DNA of 64,000 nucleotides, taken from NCBI RefSeq assembly GCF_002077945.1, contig NZ_LVYD01000046.1:186001-250000 (forward strand), written 5' to 3'. The notes under the pieces are model-generated. The model had not been told where the DNA came from. It saw only the letters and a list, made by a program, of their open reading frames with translations, and searched no databases. The position numbers and the translations under genes were made by a program. Positions 27,292-35,002 of this stretch are shown here, in pieces. Source of the stretch: Niastella vici. Lineage in GTDB: Bacteria > Bacteroidota > Bacteroidia > Chitinophagales > Chitinophagaceae. The stretch's first letter is position 1; every line of letters begins with the position of its first letter.

Positions 27292-27318
27292 CTAAAATAA
27301 AATTTAGACAAATCTAAA
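27292..27318 (-). promoter_or_regulatory. Candidate operator of mntR-mntH
   Basis: TTTAGA-caaa-TCTAAA at 27303-27318 is a perfect 6+6 palindrome of the form known for DtxR/MntR-type repressors. It overlaps a second one, CTAAA-ataaaa-TTTAG, at 27292-27307. It is placed 46-72 bp before the mntR start, where it could block transcription and give autoregulation. The rest of the divergent gap to 27506 shows nothing clear. Confidence 0.55.
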
Positions 27319-27506
27319 AAATAATTTGCGTGCATCCAAACAATGCCGTGTTAAATAACCCGTTGATTATAAACGTAATTTCATTGCCTGCCTAATCAGG
27401 CACTTAGGGTTTTCTAATCCGTTGAAATGGAGGGGGAGAGTGGCCTTTTCTTTTTGAAATGGGGATGAATGCTTATTTTTATCCATCAACAGCTATCGGA
27501 TATTTT

Positions 27507-28457
27507 ATGAAGAAGTACCTTTTAAGTTTGGGTTTGGTTCTACTATTATTTGCATGCAAGGACAAAACGAAAACATTACAGGCGGGTGAAATAGAGACCG
27601 CAGCAGATTTCGTGGCATTTTATCCTGAAGTTAATTTGCCCTATATGATAGCTGATACCATGTTATTAAGAAAGCCAAATGATTCAATGGCTATAGGGCT
27701 GAATGTAGTTTCCAAATTTATACCTGACAGTGTATGGCGTAAGGACTTTGGCAAAAATGCCATGCCTAAAATTTATGCGCTGGGACGAACAGCCGAAAAA
27801 GAAAAAGAAAGTTATTTGTTTACCCAGGTGGCATCGGGTGGCAAACGGGTGGTTTACCTCGCCTGTTTTAGTCATGATAATAAATTCTTAAAGGCAATGC
27901 CATTGGTGCGAACCGGGTTCGATCACTATACCTCCGCATATGGCCTGCTCGATTCAAAATTTCAGATCACCACCTACCACGAAACCAAAAAAGCCGGCGC
28001 AGATGCGGTCTTTAAAAGGAACATCTATTTTTATGACCGGAACGGGGATAATTTTACCCTTATAGTAACAGAGCCAAATGAAGAGATCATTCAGGATGTT
28101 GTGAACCCCATTGATACCATGAGGGCCAATCATAAATTTTCAGGTGATTATGTAGAAAATGACCGGAATTTCGTTTCAATACGCGATGGAAAAAATGCTT
28201 CTGAAATAGTGTTCTTTGTTCATTTTGAAAAGAATGGTGGCAAGTGCATCGGCGAATTAAAAGGGGCGGCACGTTTTATTTCACCAACGGTGGCACAATT
28301 TGTTAAAAGTGATAACCCCTGCTCGCTTGAGTTTGTATTTGCGGGCAATAAAGTCACTATGAGGGAAAAAGGCGGTTGTGGTTCGTATCGTGATATCCAG
28401 TGCTTTTTCAACGGAAGTTACTGGAAGAAGAAAACAGCGAAGGGTAAAAAGAAGTAA
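27507..28457 (+). CDS. Lipoprotein of unknown function
   Basis: A 316-residue protein with a lipoprotein signal (MKKYLLSLGLVLLLFAC, lipobox LFAC), so probably a periplasm-facing membrane anchor. I do not recognise a domain. The body is mixed alpha/beta, and the last 90 residues contain four cysteines (KCIGEL, NPCSLEF, KGGCGSYRDIQC), which could make two disulfides. The segment NFVSIRDGKNASEIVFFVHFE looks like the core of a small beta-sandwich. The start at 27507 is set by the signal peptide; the longer frame from 27459 adds an unnatural extension. No operon partner. Confidence 0.75.
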   Translation: MKKYLLSLGLVLLLFACKDKTKTLQAGEIETAADFVAFYPEVNLPYMIADTMLLRKPNDSMAIGLNVVSKFIPDSVWRKDFGKNAMPKIYALGRTAEKEKESYLFTQVASGGKRVVYLACFSHDNKFLKAMPLVRTGFDHYTSAYGLLDSKFQITTYHETKKAGADAVFKRNIYFYDRNGDNFTLIVTEPNEEIIQDVVNPIDTMRANHKFSGDYVENDRNFVSIRDGKNASEIVFFVHFEKNGGKCIGELKGAARFISPTVAQFVKSDNPCSLEFVFAGNKVTMREKGGCGSYRDIQCFFNGSYWKKKTAKGKKK

Positions 28458-28637
28458 GTAGAAGCGCCTGCTCCCATGGAATAGGGGGGAACACGTTAAT
28501 ATGTTAAATAATAACCGGTATACTAACATTCATTAGTATAATACTATCTATATTCGCCCCGTTTTTGTAGCGTTTAATCAACCTCAGGGCACGATCAAAA
28601 AGATCGATACCTGTATGTATAAAAAAGATCAGTGTAT

Positions 28638-30293
28638 ATGAGTTTTACCAATTTTACAGTTCCTTACCCGATAGAAGGAAAATACAGCAAGCGGGTAGCT
28701 TATTTCTCAATGGAGTTTGCCGTTCACCAGCCATTGAAGATCTACAGCGGCGGCCTTGGTTTTTTATCAGGTTCGCATTTACGCAGTGCCTATGAGTTAC
28801 AGCAAAACATGGTGGGCATTGGTATTTTGTGGAAGTACGGATATTATGATCAGGCCCGTAACCAGGACCATACCCTGCAGGTAACCTGGCTCGAAAAGTA
28901 TTATCATTTCCTCGAAGATACAGGCATTAAATTCCAGATCACCATTCACGATCACCTGGTATGGGTGAAAGCCTATTACCTGAACCCCGAAACATTCAAG
29001 ACGGCGCCCTTGTTCTTACTGAGCACTGACCTGCCCGAGAACGATCATGTTTCGCAAACCATTACGCACCGTTTATATGATGCCAATGTAGCTACCAAGG
29101 TTGCCCAGTTTATTTTACTGGGTGTGGGTGGCGCCAAGCTCATGGATGAAATTGGATTTAATCCCGAGCTGTATCATTTGAATGAAGCGCATGGCGTATC
29201 CTCAGTTTTTTACCTGTATAAAAAATTCGGCAACAAGGTTGAGGAAGTGAAGAAGCGGCTGGTGTTCACCACACACACGCCTGAAGAAGCGGGAAATGAA
29301 AAGCATGATATTCACCTGTGCCATAAAATGAGTTATTTCTGTGGCTTAAGCATCGATGAAGTGCGAAAGCTCACGGGTATTCAGGATGACCAGTTCAATC
29401 ACTCGCTGGTAGCCTTGCGTTTTGCCCACCTCGCAAACGGCGTATCGAAATTACATGGCGAAGTATCGAGACATATGTGGGAAAGGTATGAGAATATTTG
29501 TCCCATCATTAGCATCACCAATGCGCAGAACTGGCGTTACTGGGCCGATAAACAATTGTACCGCGCGGCAGAAGAAGGCAATGACAGCTGGTGGGATGAC
29601 CGCAAGAAATACCTCAAGCGCCGGGCGTTTGATATAGTAGCCGATCAAACCGGTAAATTGTTCAACCCGAATGTATTTACCATTGTATGGGCACGCCGCT
29701 TTGCCGGTTACAAACGCGCCGAGCTGCTGACACGCGATAAAGCCCGTTTTGAAAAATTATTGAGCAGTACCAAATATCCCGTGCAGATCATTTGGGCTGG
29801 TAAGCCATACCCAATGGATTACCCTGCTATTAATGATTTCAACAGCCTGGTGCATATCAGCAAGGGGTATAAGAACGTGGCAGTGCTTGTCGGTTATGAA
29901 TTGGGGTTATCAAAGCGCATGAAACAGGCGGCCGATGTGTGGTTGAATAACCCGCGTGTTCCGCGTGAAGCCTCCGGTACCAGCGGTATGACCGCTGCCA
30001 TGAATGGCGCTATTAACTTCTCTACCCTTGATGGTTGGATACCCGAGTTCATTGACCAGGGACATAATGGTTTTGTGGTGCCCAAGCCCGATTACGCCAA
30101 AATGAGCGTACAGGAGCAGGACCAATACGACCTCGATAAAATATATGAGCTGTTGGAACATGATATTCTGCCTATGTATTATGAACGCTATGATACCTGG
30201 CGCCAGATTGCCAAAAACGGGATGCGCGATGTGCGTTTTCAGTTCGACTCAGGGCGCATGGCAAATGAGTATTATGAGTTGCTTTATAAGTAG
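28638..30293 (+). CDS. GT35-like alpha-glucan phosphorylase homologue lacking the PLP lysine
   Basis: A 551-residue member of the short alpha-glucan phosphorylase group. Family segments are in order: VAYFSMEFAVHQ and IYSGGLGFLSGSHL at the N-terminus, HLNEAHG, VFTTHTPEEAGNEKHD, VWARRFAGYKRAELL, QIIWAGKPYPMD and the LNNPRVPREASGTSGM stretch. In known phosphorylases the latter continues with the PLP-binding Lys; here that position is Thr452 (codon ACC at 29991). If PLP is not bound, ordinary glycogen phosphorolysis is unlikely. A transferase or regulatory glucan-binding role, or a different way of phosphate activation, is possible. The ATG at 28638 is chosen over the GTG at 28632. Confidence 0.85.
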   Translation: MSFTNFTVPYPIEGKYSKRVAYFSMEFAVHQPLKIYSGGLGFLSGSHLRSAYELQQNMVGIGILWKYGYYDQARNQDHTLQVTWLEKYYHFLEDTGIKFQITIHDHLVWVKAYYLNPETFKTAPLFLLSTDLPENDHVSQTITHRLYDANVATKVAQFILLGVGGAKLMDEIGFNPELYHLNEAHGVSSVFYLYKKFGNKVEEVKKRLVFTTHTPEEAGNEKHDIHLCHKMSYFCGLSIDEVRKLTGIQDDQFNHSLVALRFAHLANGVSKLHGEVSRHMWERYENICPIISITNAQNWRYWADKQLYRAAEEGNDSWWDDRKKYLKRRAFDIVADQTGKLFNPNVFTIVWARRFAGYKRAELLTRDKARFEKLLSSTKYPVQIIWAGKPYPMDYPAINDFNSLVHISKGYKNVAVLVGYELGLSKRMKQAADVWLNNPRVPREASGTSGMTAAMNGAINFSTLDGWIPEFIDQGHNGFVVPKPDYAKMSVQEQDQYDLDKIYELLEHDILPMYYERYDTWRQIAKNGMRDVRFQFDSGRMANEYYELLYK

Positions 30294-30321
30294 AAGAAGG
30301 AGATCTTAGTTTTATGAGGCT

Positions 30322-30356
30322 GAGGTAAGAAGTAGGAGGTAAGAAGTAAGAAAGTT
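30322..30356. repeat. Heptad array (GARGTAR type)
   Basis: GAGGTAA, GAAGTAG, GAGGTAA, GAAGTAA, GAAAGTT in a row. An inverted set of the same unit lies at 30438-30458, on the other side of a terminator. Confidence 0.75.
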
Positions 30357-30377
30357 AAAAAGTTCTAAAAATATATT

Positions 30378-30412
30378 AAGGATCATCTGTGATGCAGGTG
30401 GTCCTTTTTTTG
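30378..30412 (+). terminator. Terminator of the phosphorylase-like gene
   Basis: AAGGATCATCTG (30378-30389) pairs with CAGGTGGTCCTT (30395-30406) using two G-U pairs, followed by a T-run. Confidence 0.8.
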
Positions 30413-30437
30413 TTAATGAATGTTGAATAGTATTATC

Positions 30438-30458
30438 CTACTTCCTACTTCTTACTTC
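30438..30458. repeat. Inverted heptads (complement of GARGTAR)
   Basis: CTACTTC, CTACTTC, TTACTTC are the reverse complement of the array at 30322-30356; the two could pair in a transcript around the terminator. Confidence 0.65.
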
Positions 30459-30521
30459 TTTTTTTCGGGCGCTTATGTAATAATTAATTCTGGTGCATCT
30501 ATCCTGAAATCACTCACCAAA

Positions 30522-32330
30522 ATGAATTATATGAAGCGAATGTTTATCTTTTTAATATCCCTGTCGGTAGTGGTACAGGTATGGGCCGGCGATGATAAGA
30601 ATATTGTATCATCCGTATTAAGATCGGCCATGGTGTACAGGGCCGGCGCCGAATTAACGCATACAACCAAAGCCACCCTGAACCAGGGAAATAATGAACT
30701 GATAATAGATAATATCAGTAACATCATTGATAAAAACAGCCTGCAAATAGGCAGCAATGGTAATGTGACCATTCTTTCGGTTGAGTTCTCAACCAATTAT
30801 CTCCGCAACGAACAAAAACTACCCATTGTAAAGAAACTGGAAGATTCGCTGGAATCGGTAAATGATGAAATTACCAAAGTGCAGGTAGTGTTAAAGACCG
30901 ATCAGGAATTATTAGACCTGTTAAAAGCGAACAAAGAGATCCGCGGCGATCAAACCGGGGTGAGTGTGGTTGAGCTTACTAAAATGATGGAGTACTATAA
31001 AACAAAAACGCTGGAATTGCAAAATGAGCTCAGCCGCTACAGGGAAAAAGAATCGAAGCTGTTTGAGACCATAGCCAAAATAAATAAACAGATAAAAGAG
31101 GAAGAACAGAAGAATAATAAAACGATCGGCAGGTTGCTGTTACAATTGTACTGCCCTATGGCCGGCCAGTATGATTTTACGATATCGTATGTAACGCCTT
31201 CAGCCGGCTGGAACCCAACCTATGATCTGCGGGTGGAAAATATCAACAAACCTGTTTCCCTGGCTTATAAAGCCAAACTGGTGCAAAGCACCGGCATCGA
31301 CTGGCAACATGTGAAGCTGGCCCTGAGTACCTCGGTTCCTGCCCAGCATAATAATGCGCCGGAAATAAATAGCTGGTTCCTTGGGTATTATTCCCCTAAT
31401 AACCCTTTGTTGGCGCTTGAGGGCCGGGTAGCAGGATTATCTGTTTCATCAGCTGCGCCTGCTGCTGAATTACGAATTCGGGGAACCGGTAGTTATAAGT
31501 CATATGATTCTAATGAAAAAAAAGAACAGAACGAACCCATGTATGTTGTAAATGGTTCACCCATGAGCAAGGATGAGTTTTCACGAATTGATCCCAGGGC
31601 CATCAAAAGCATGGAAGTATTAAAAGATGCATCGGCGAGTGCTGTTTACGGTGCCCGGGCAGCCGGTGGGGTAGTGATGGTAACGCTGAAGGAAATGGGC
31701 GATTATGTATCGGTGAAAGATAACCAGCTGAATGTGGTATTCGATATTGACCTGCCCTATGATGTGCCTTCGAATGGAAAAGAACAGAATGTGAACCTGA
31801 AAGATTTCAAGATACCGGCCCTGTACAAATATTACAGCGTTCCCAAAATAGATAAGGATGCTTATTTGTTGGGGGAGGTTGTTGACTGGGAAGCCTTGAA
31901 CCTGTTACCGGGCGAAGCCAATATTATTTTTGAAGGCACCTATATTGGTAAAACCACCATCAATGCCGAATCGGTACAGGATACGCTGAACCTTACGCTG
32001 GGCAGAGATAAGCGGGTGGTGGTAACCAGGGAAAAGCTGGCTGATTTCAGCAGTGTAAAATTCCTGGGCAGCAACAAAAAGCAAACCTTTACGTATGAAA
32101 TAACCATACGGAACAATAAGAAAGAAGCGGTGCAAATGGAGTTGCGTGATCAATATCCATTGTCAACGAATAAAGATATTGAAGTGGAGCTGTTGCAATC
32201 TGATGGGGCTTCAGTGAATAGTGAAACTGGTATTTTAACCTGGAAACCACAGCTGGCGCCGGGTGAAATAAAGAAGTTCCGCGTGAGCTACAGTGTGAAG
32301 TACCCGAAAGATAAGCTCATTAATTGGTAA
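30522..32330 (+). CDS. MuiA-family (DUF4140/DUF4139) secreted protein with an inserted TonB-plug-like segment
   Basis: About 602 residues with a signal peptide. Residues about 30-110 match DUF4140 (RSAMVYRAGAELTH), then comes a long coiled coil (about 110-215), then DUF4139 (SYVTPSAGWNPTYDLRV onward) to the C-terminus. Inside DUF4139, residues about 299-390 carry the signature of a SusC/RagA plug: LEGRVAGLSV, LRIRGTGS, EPMYVVNGSPM, IKSMEVLKDASASAVYGARA and GGVVMVTLK. No outer-membrane barrel follows, so it is not a receptor. ATGs at 30522, 30531 and 30540 are all possible; the upstream frame from 30420 runs through the heptad repeat. Function unknown; E. coli-type 'mucoidy inhibitor' is a family label only. 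Confidence 0.85.
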   Translation: MNYMKRMFIFLISLSVVVQVWAGDDKNIVSSVLRSAMVYRAGAELTHTTKATLNQGNNELIIDNISNIIDKNSLQIGSNGNVTILSVEFSTNYLRNEQKLPIVKKLEDSLESVNDEITKVQVVLKTDQELLDLLKANKEIRGDQTGVSVVELTKMMEYYKTKTLELQNELSRYREKESKLFETIAKINKQIKEEEQKNNKTIGRLLLQLYCPMAGQYDFTISYVTPSAGWNPTYDLRVENINKPVSLAYKAKLVQSTGIDWQHVKLALSTSVPAQHNNAPEINSWFLGYYSPNNPLLALEGRVAGLSVSSAAPAAELRIRGTGSYKSYDSNEKKEQNEPMYVVNGSPMSKDEFSRIDPRAIKSMEVLKDASASAVYGARAAGGVVMVTLKEMGDYVSVKDNQLNVVFDIDLPYDVPSNGKEQNVNLKDFKIPALYKYYSVPKIDKDAYLLGEVVDWEALNLLPGEANIIFEGTYIGKTTINAESVQDTLNLTLGRDKRVVVTREKLADFSSVKFLGSNKKQTFTYEITIRNNKKEAVQMELRDQYPLSTNKDIEVELLQSDGASVNSETGILTWKPQLAPGEIKKFRVSYSVKYPKDKLINW

Positions 32331-32354
32331 GCGGGAACGCCGGGAATCGAATTG

Positions 32355-32400
32355 AATATGGTTGCTTCGCCATTTAGCTGCGAAGCAACCATATTTTATT
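32355..32400 (+). terminator. Long hairpin terminator after the MuiA-family gene
   Basis: A perfect 15-bp stem: AATATGGTTGCTTCG (32355-32369) with CGAAGCAACCATATT (32381-32395), followed by TTATTTTATT. It separates two convergent genes. Confidence 0.75.
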
Positions 32401-33132
32401 TTATTGCTTTACGATCTCAAGCAGTTCTACTTCGAAGATCAATGTGGAACCCTCTTTGATCGTTGGTCCGGCAGGGTTGTCGCCGTAAGCCAGATCAGAA
32501 GGGATGAACAGTTTCCATTTGCTGCCAACCGGCATTAATTGTAACGCTTCCGTCCAACCGGGAATAACGTTTTTTAAACCAAGGGTGATGGGTTGTCCGC
32601 GTTCAACTGAGCTGTCGAATACGGTACCATCTATTAATGTACCATGGTAATGAACTTTTACCTGGTCTTCGAGGCCTGGTTTGGGGCCATTACCTTCTTT
32701 TATAACCTGGTATTGCAAACCGCTTGCAGTGGTAACTATACCGGGTTTCTTTTTATTTTCGGCCAGGAAGGCAAGACCTGCTTTTTTGTTTGGACCGGCT
32801 TTGGCACTGCGTGCATTCTGCATATAGCTTACAATGCAGTTGTTTACCTGGGTTTCATTCAACAGGGGTTTGTCTGTTTTAGCATCTGCAAGGGCTTTCA
32901 GTACTAACTGGTTGTTTATATCGCTTATGCCCTGGGCTTTATAAAAGCTGGCGATGCTTAAGCCAATGGCATAACTGAATGAATCGGCAGAATTTTTCAA
33001 AGCAGGAGCCGCGGGAGCGGTTTGGGCAGCTGGTTTTTTAGCAGCTGTAGCAGGCTTCTTTTTAGCTGGAGCCTGGGCCAACAGGGTGGCGGCTGGTAAA
33101 AAGGTTAAAGCCAACAGCACATATTTTTTCAT
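32401..33132 (-). CDS. FKBP-type peptidyl-prolyl cis-trans isomerase, exported
   Basis: A 243-residue protein with a Sec signal (MKKYVLLALTFLPAATLLAQ), a Lys/Ala/Pro-rich linker, an FKBP_N dimerisation helix region (SFSYAIGLSIASFYK onward) and a C-terminal FKBP catalytic domain. The domain is recognised from QVKVHYHGTLIDGTVFDSS, VIPGWTEALQLMPVGSKW and IPSDLAYGD. It is a Mip/FkpA-like periplasmic prolyl isomerase that helps fold exported proteins. The start at 33132 is fixed by the signal peptide and a promoter 18 nt upstream. Length is normal. Confidence 0.93.
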   Translation of the reverse strand: MKKYVLLALTFLPAATLLAQAPAKKKPATAAKKPAAQTAPAAPALKNSADSFSYAIGLSIASFYKAQGISDINNQLVLKALADAKTDKPLLNETQVNNCIVSYMQNARSAKAGPNKKAGLAFLAENKKKPGIVTTASGLQYQVIKEGNGPKPGLEDQVKVHYHGTLIDGTVFDSSVERGQPITLGLKNVIPGWTEALQLMPVGSKWKLFIPSDLAYGDNPAGPTIKEGSTLIFEVELLEIVKQ

Positions 33133-33150
33133 TACAATAATTTTAGGGAC

Positions 33151-33181
33151 CAAAAGTAAGTGAATGAATCGTCCATGGCAA
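33151..33181 (-). promoter_or_regulatory. Promoter of the FKBP isomerase gene
   Basis: On the minus strand TTG (33181-33179), 20 nt, then TACTTTTG (33158-33151). This fits the Bacteroidota consensus and places the transcript start before the ATG at 33132, excluding the ATG at 33153. Confidence 0.55.
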
Positions 33182-33304
33182 AATTTTCATTTAACACATA
33201 ATCCCATGAAAATTTTGCCATAGCCTATCCCGGCTTGCCGGGAGTAAGATTCATGTGGCCAAACCACAATAAAAATTCCCAGATGAAACGAATTCGACGG
33301 TGAA

Positions 33305-33940
33305 TTATTGCCGGTTTGCGGCCTGTGATCGTGTAGTATCGGCCACATTAGCCGGTTTGGTGGCTCCCAGGTTCTTGTACCGGTGCTCGTATGGCTGGCC
33401 GCTTACTATGGCCAGTATGTCTTTTTCCAATGAAGTTACCGGCGATTCAACCACCCGGCCCACTTCGCGCTGGTTTTCGAAGATCAGCAGGGTGGGTACG
33501 CGGCGGATGTTCAACCCCTGTTCTTCATGGCCGGGACTTTGTTTATAAGCGGTATCGCTGTTGTTGAGGGTTATCAATTGTATTTGCGACGCTTTAACCC
33601 GGCAAAAGTCGAATATTTTGTATAGGCGGGGTACTTCCCGGCGGCTATCGCCACACCAGGTGCCCATAAACAGGAGGAACTGCTTATTCTTTAATAAAGG
33701 TTTTATTTGAGTGGCTGTGTTGCTGTCAACCGCATACGCTTCATAATTTTTAGTGTACCAAACATCAAATGGCGCTTTTGCCAGGCGTTCACGGGTTGTT
33801 TTACCCAGGAGGATGAGGTTGCCTTTTTTATCAGTGGCCTCCATATTCACCGGTTGGGTTGCCTGGCCGGCCATTTTATGGGTGCAGGCGGCAATGATAA
33901 AAATGAAGATAGTGATAACAGTTATATGAATGTATTGCAT
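33305..33940 (-). CDS. Thioredoxin-like lipoprotein
   Basis: A 211-residue protein with a lipoprotein signal (IFIFIIAAC). A thioredoxin fold follows; its active-site position reads GTWCGDSRREVPRL, so it has a single Cys followed by Gly-Asp-Ser in place of the usual CxxC. The region VPTLLIFENQREVGRVVE contains the cis-Pro typical of thioredoxins. With one cysteine it cannot act as an ordinary disulfide oxidoreductase, though WCGDS-type thioredoxin-family proteins are common in Bacteroidota. Envelope location is inferred from the lipobox. Function unknown. Confidence 0.82.
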   Translation of the reverse strand: MQYIHITVITIFIFIIAACTHKMAGQATQPVNMEATDKKGNLILLGKTTRERLAKAPFDVWYTKNYEAYAVDSNTATQIKPLLKNKQFLLFMGTWCGDSRREVPRLYKIFDFCRVKASQIQLITLNNSDTAYKQSPGHEEQGLNIRRVPTLLIFENQREVGRVVESPVTSLEKDILAIVSGQPYEHRYKNLGATKPANVADTTRSQAANRQ

Positions 33941-34088
33941 ACAATTTTAATTAAAAGGTGATAGCTATGTAATGAATAAACAGGCGGCCATGATGCCGGT
34001 GTGGCATACAGCTGCAAAGGATATTAAATGCCCTGAAACGGGCATAATGATCCTGTAAGGCCAGGGGCCAAAAACTTTAAGTGTACAA

Positions 34089-34424
34089 TTAGGCGAATTG
34101 TATGCTTCGGGGAGGCTGAAAAATGGCGGCAGTGGCTGTTTCGGGAATAACCTCCAGATAAGCCATTTCATACGTAATGAGAATAACAGGTGATTGCCAG
34201 CTTTGCACCAGCTCATGAAAGAATACTATGTCTTCTGTTTTTTCCTTTATAGTGGAGGCGGTATGAGGGGTGCCATCTTTGTGTGTATCGAGTAGTTGTT
34301 TAACGCAATCGCAACTCGTGGCGGTATAAATGGAAGCGAGCTTACAATGCCAGTAACTGACCAGCTTGCCGTATTGCAAGGCCAAAAAGGCAGTTAAACA
34401 GATAATGGCAGTTAAAGATCGCAC
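34089..34424 (-). CDS. Small exported Cys-containing protein, unknown
   Basis: A 111-residue protein with an N-terminal hydrophobic segment (residues 4-17) that could be a signal or anchor. Three later cysteines form a WHC (Cys27) ... SCDC (Cys38, Cys40) pattern, which recalls small Bacteroidota proteins with HxC...CxC motifs that may bind a metal. I do not recognise a named family. It lies 148 bp upstream of the thioredoxin-like lipoprotein gene on the same strand. Composition looks natural and no better frame overlaps it, so I think it is real. Confidence 0.6.
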   Translation of the reverse strand: MRSLTAIICLTAFLALQYGKLVSYWHCKLASIYTATSCDCVKQLLDTHKDGTPHTASTIKEKTEDIVFFHELVQSWQSPVILITYEMAYLEVIPETATAAIFQPPRSIQFA

Positions 34425-34507
34425 GTAACAGGATTTGGGTTTTAACGAAATGTACTAATAATACTAATAACTCTATAATTTTAGGGTAATCAATTTAAAC
34501 AAATATT

Positions 34508-34945
34508 ATGAGCGGCTATATTAAACCTTTGGAGATCCGCTGGTCTGACCTTGACCCAAATTTTCATTTGCGGCATTCCGTTTATTATGATTTTGGGGCT
34601 TATGTGCGCGTTGTTTTTCTGGGCGAACATGGGTTAACACCTGCGGTGATGGTAAAGCACCAGTTTGGGCCAATATTGTTCAGGGAAGAATGTGTGTTCA
34701 AACGGGAGCTTAAAATGGGCGATGTAATAACCATTGACCTGCAACTGTTGAAAACCCGCCCAGATTATTCGCGGTGGAGCATTCAGCATTATATTAGGAA
34801 AAATGGCGATGAAATAGCTGCCATTCTTACCGTTGACGGCGCCTGGATGGATGTGCAGCAGCGCAAGCTCACGGTTCCGCCAGATACAGTAAAACATGTA
34901 TTTGAGAAAATGCCTAAGGCTGAACATTTTATATGGGATAAATAA
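34508..34945 (+). CDS. Acyl-CoA thioesterase (4HBT hot-dog family)
   Basis: A 145-residue hot-dog fold protein with the N-terminal pattern LEIRWSDLDPNFHLRHSVYYDF. This corresponds to the 4-hydroxybenzoyl-CoA thioesterase motif, in which the Asp after WSDLD is catalytic; the family's usual Asn-His is here shifted to HLRHS. It probably hydrolyses a medium or short acyl-CoA in the cytoplasm. It stands alone, divergent from the small Cys protein gene, and ends 57 bp before the second DUF4197 gene. Confidence 0.83.
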   Translation: MSGYIKPLEIRWSDLDPNFHLRHSVYYDFGAYVRVVFLGEHGLTPAVMVKHQFGPILFREECVFKRELKMGDVITIDLQLLKTRPDYSRWSIQHYIRKNGDEIAAILTVDGAWMDVQQRKLTVPPDTVKHVFEKMPKAEHFIWDK

Positions 34946-35002
34946 CCAGGAGACTTAACAACTTTTTACCATTTAACACGTTATTTTAGCTGAATTATTT
35001 TA

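Noticed and set aside
33965-34216. An 83-codon minus-strand frame
   Set aside because: It overlaps the better frame at 34089-34424 in another phase and has no natural features.
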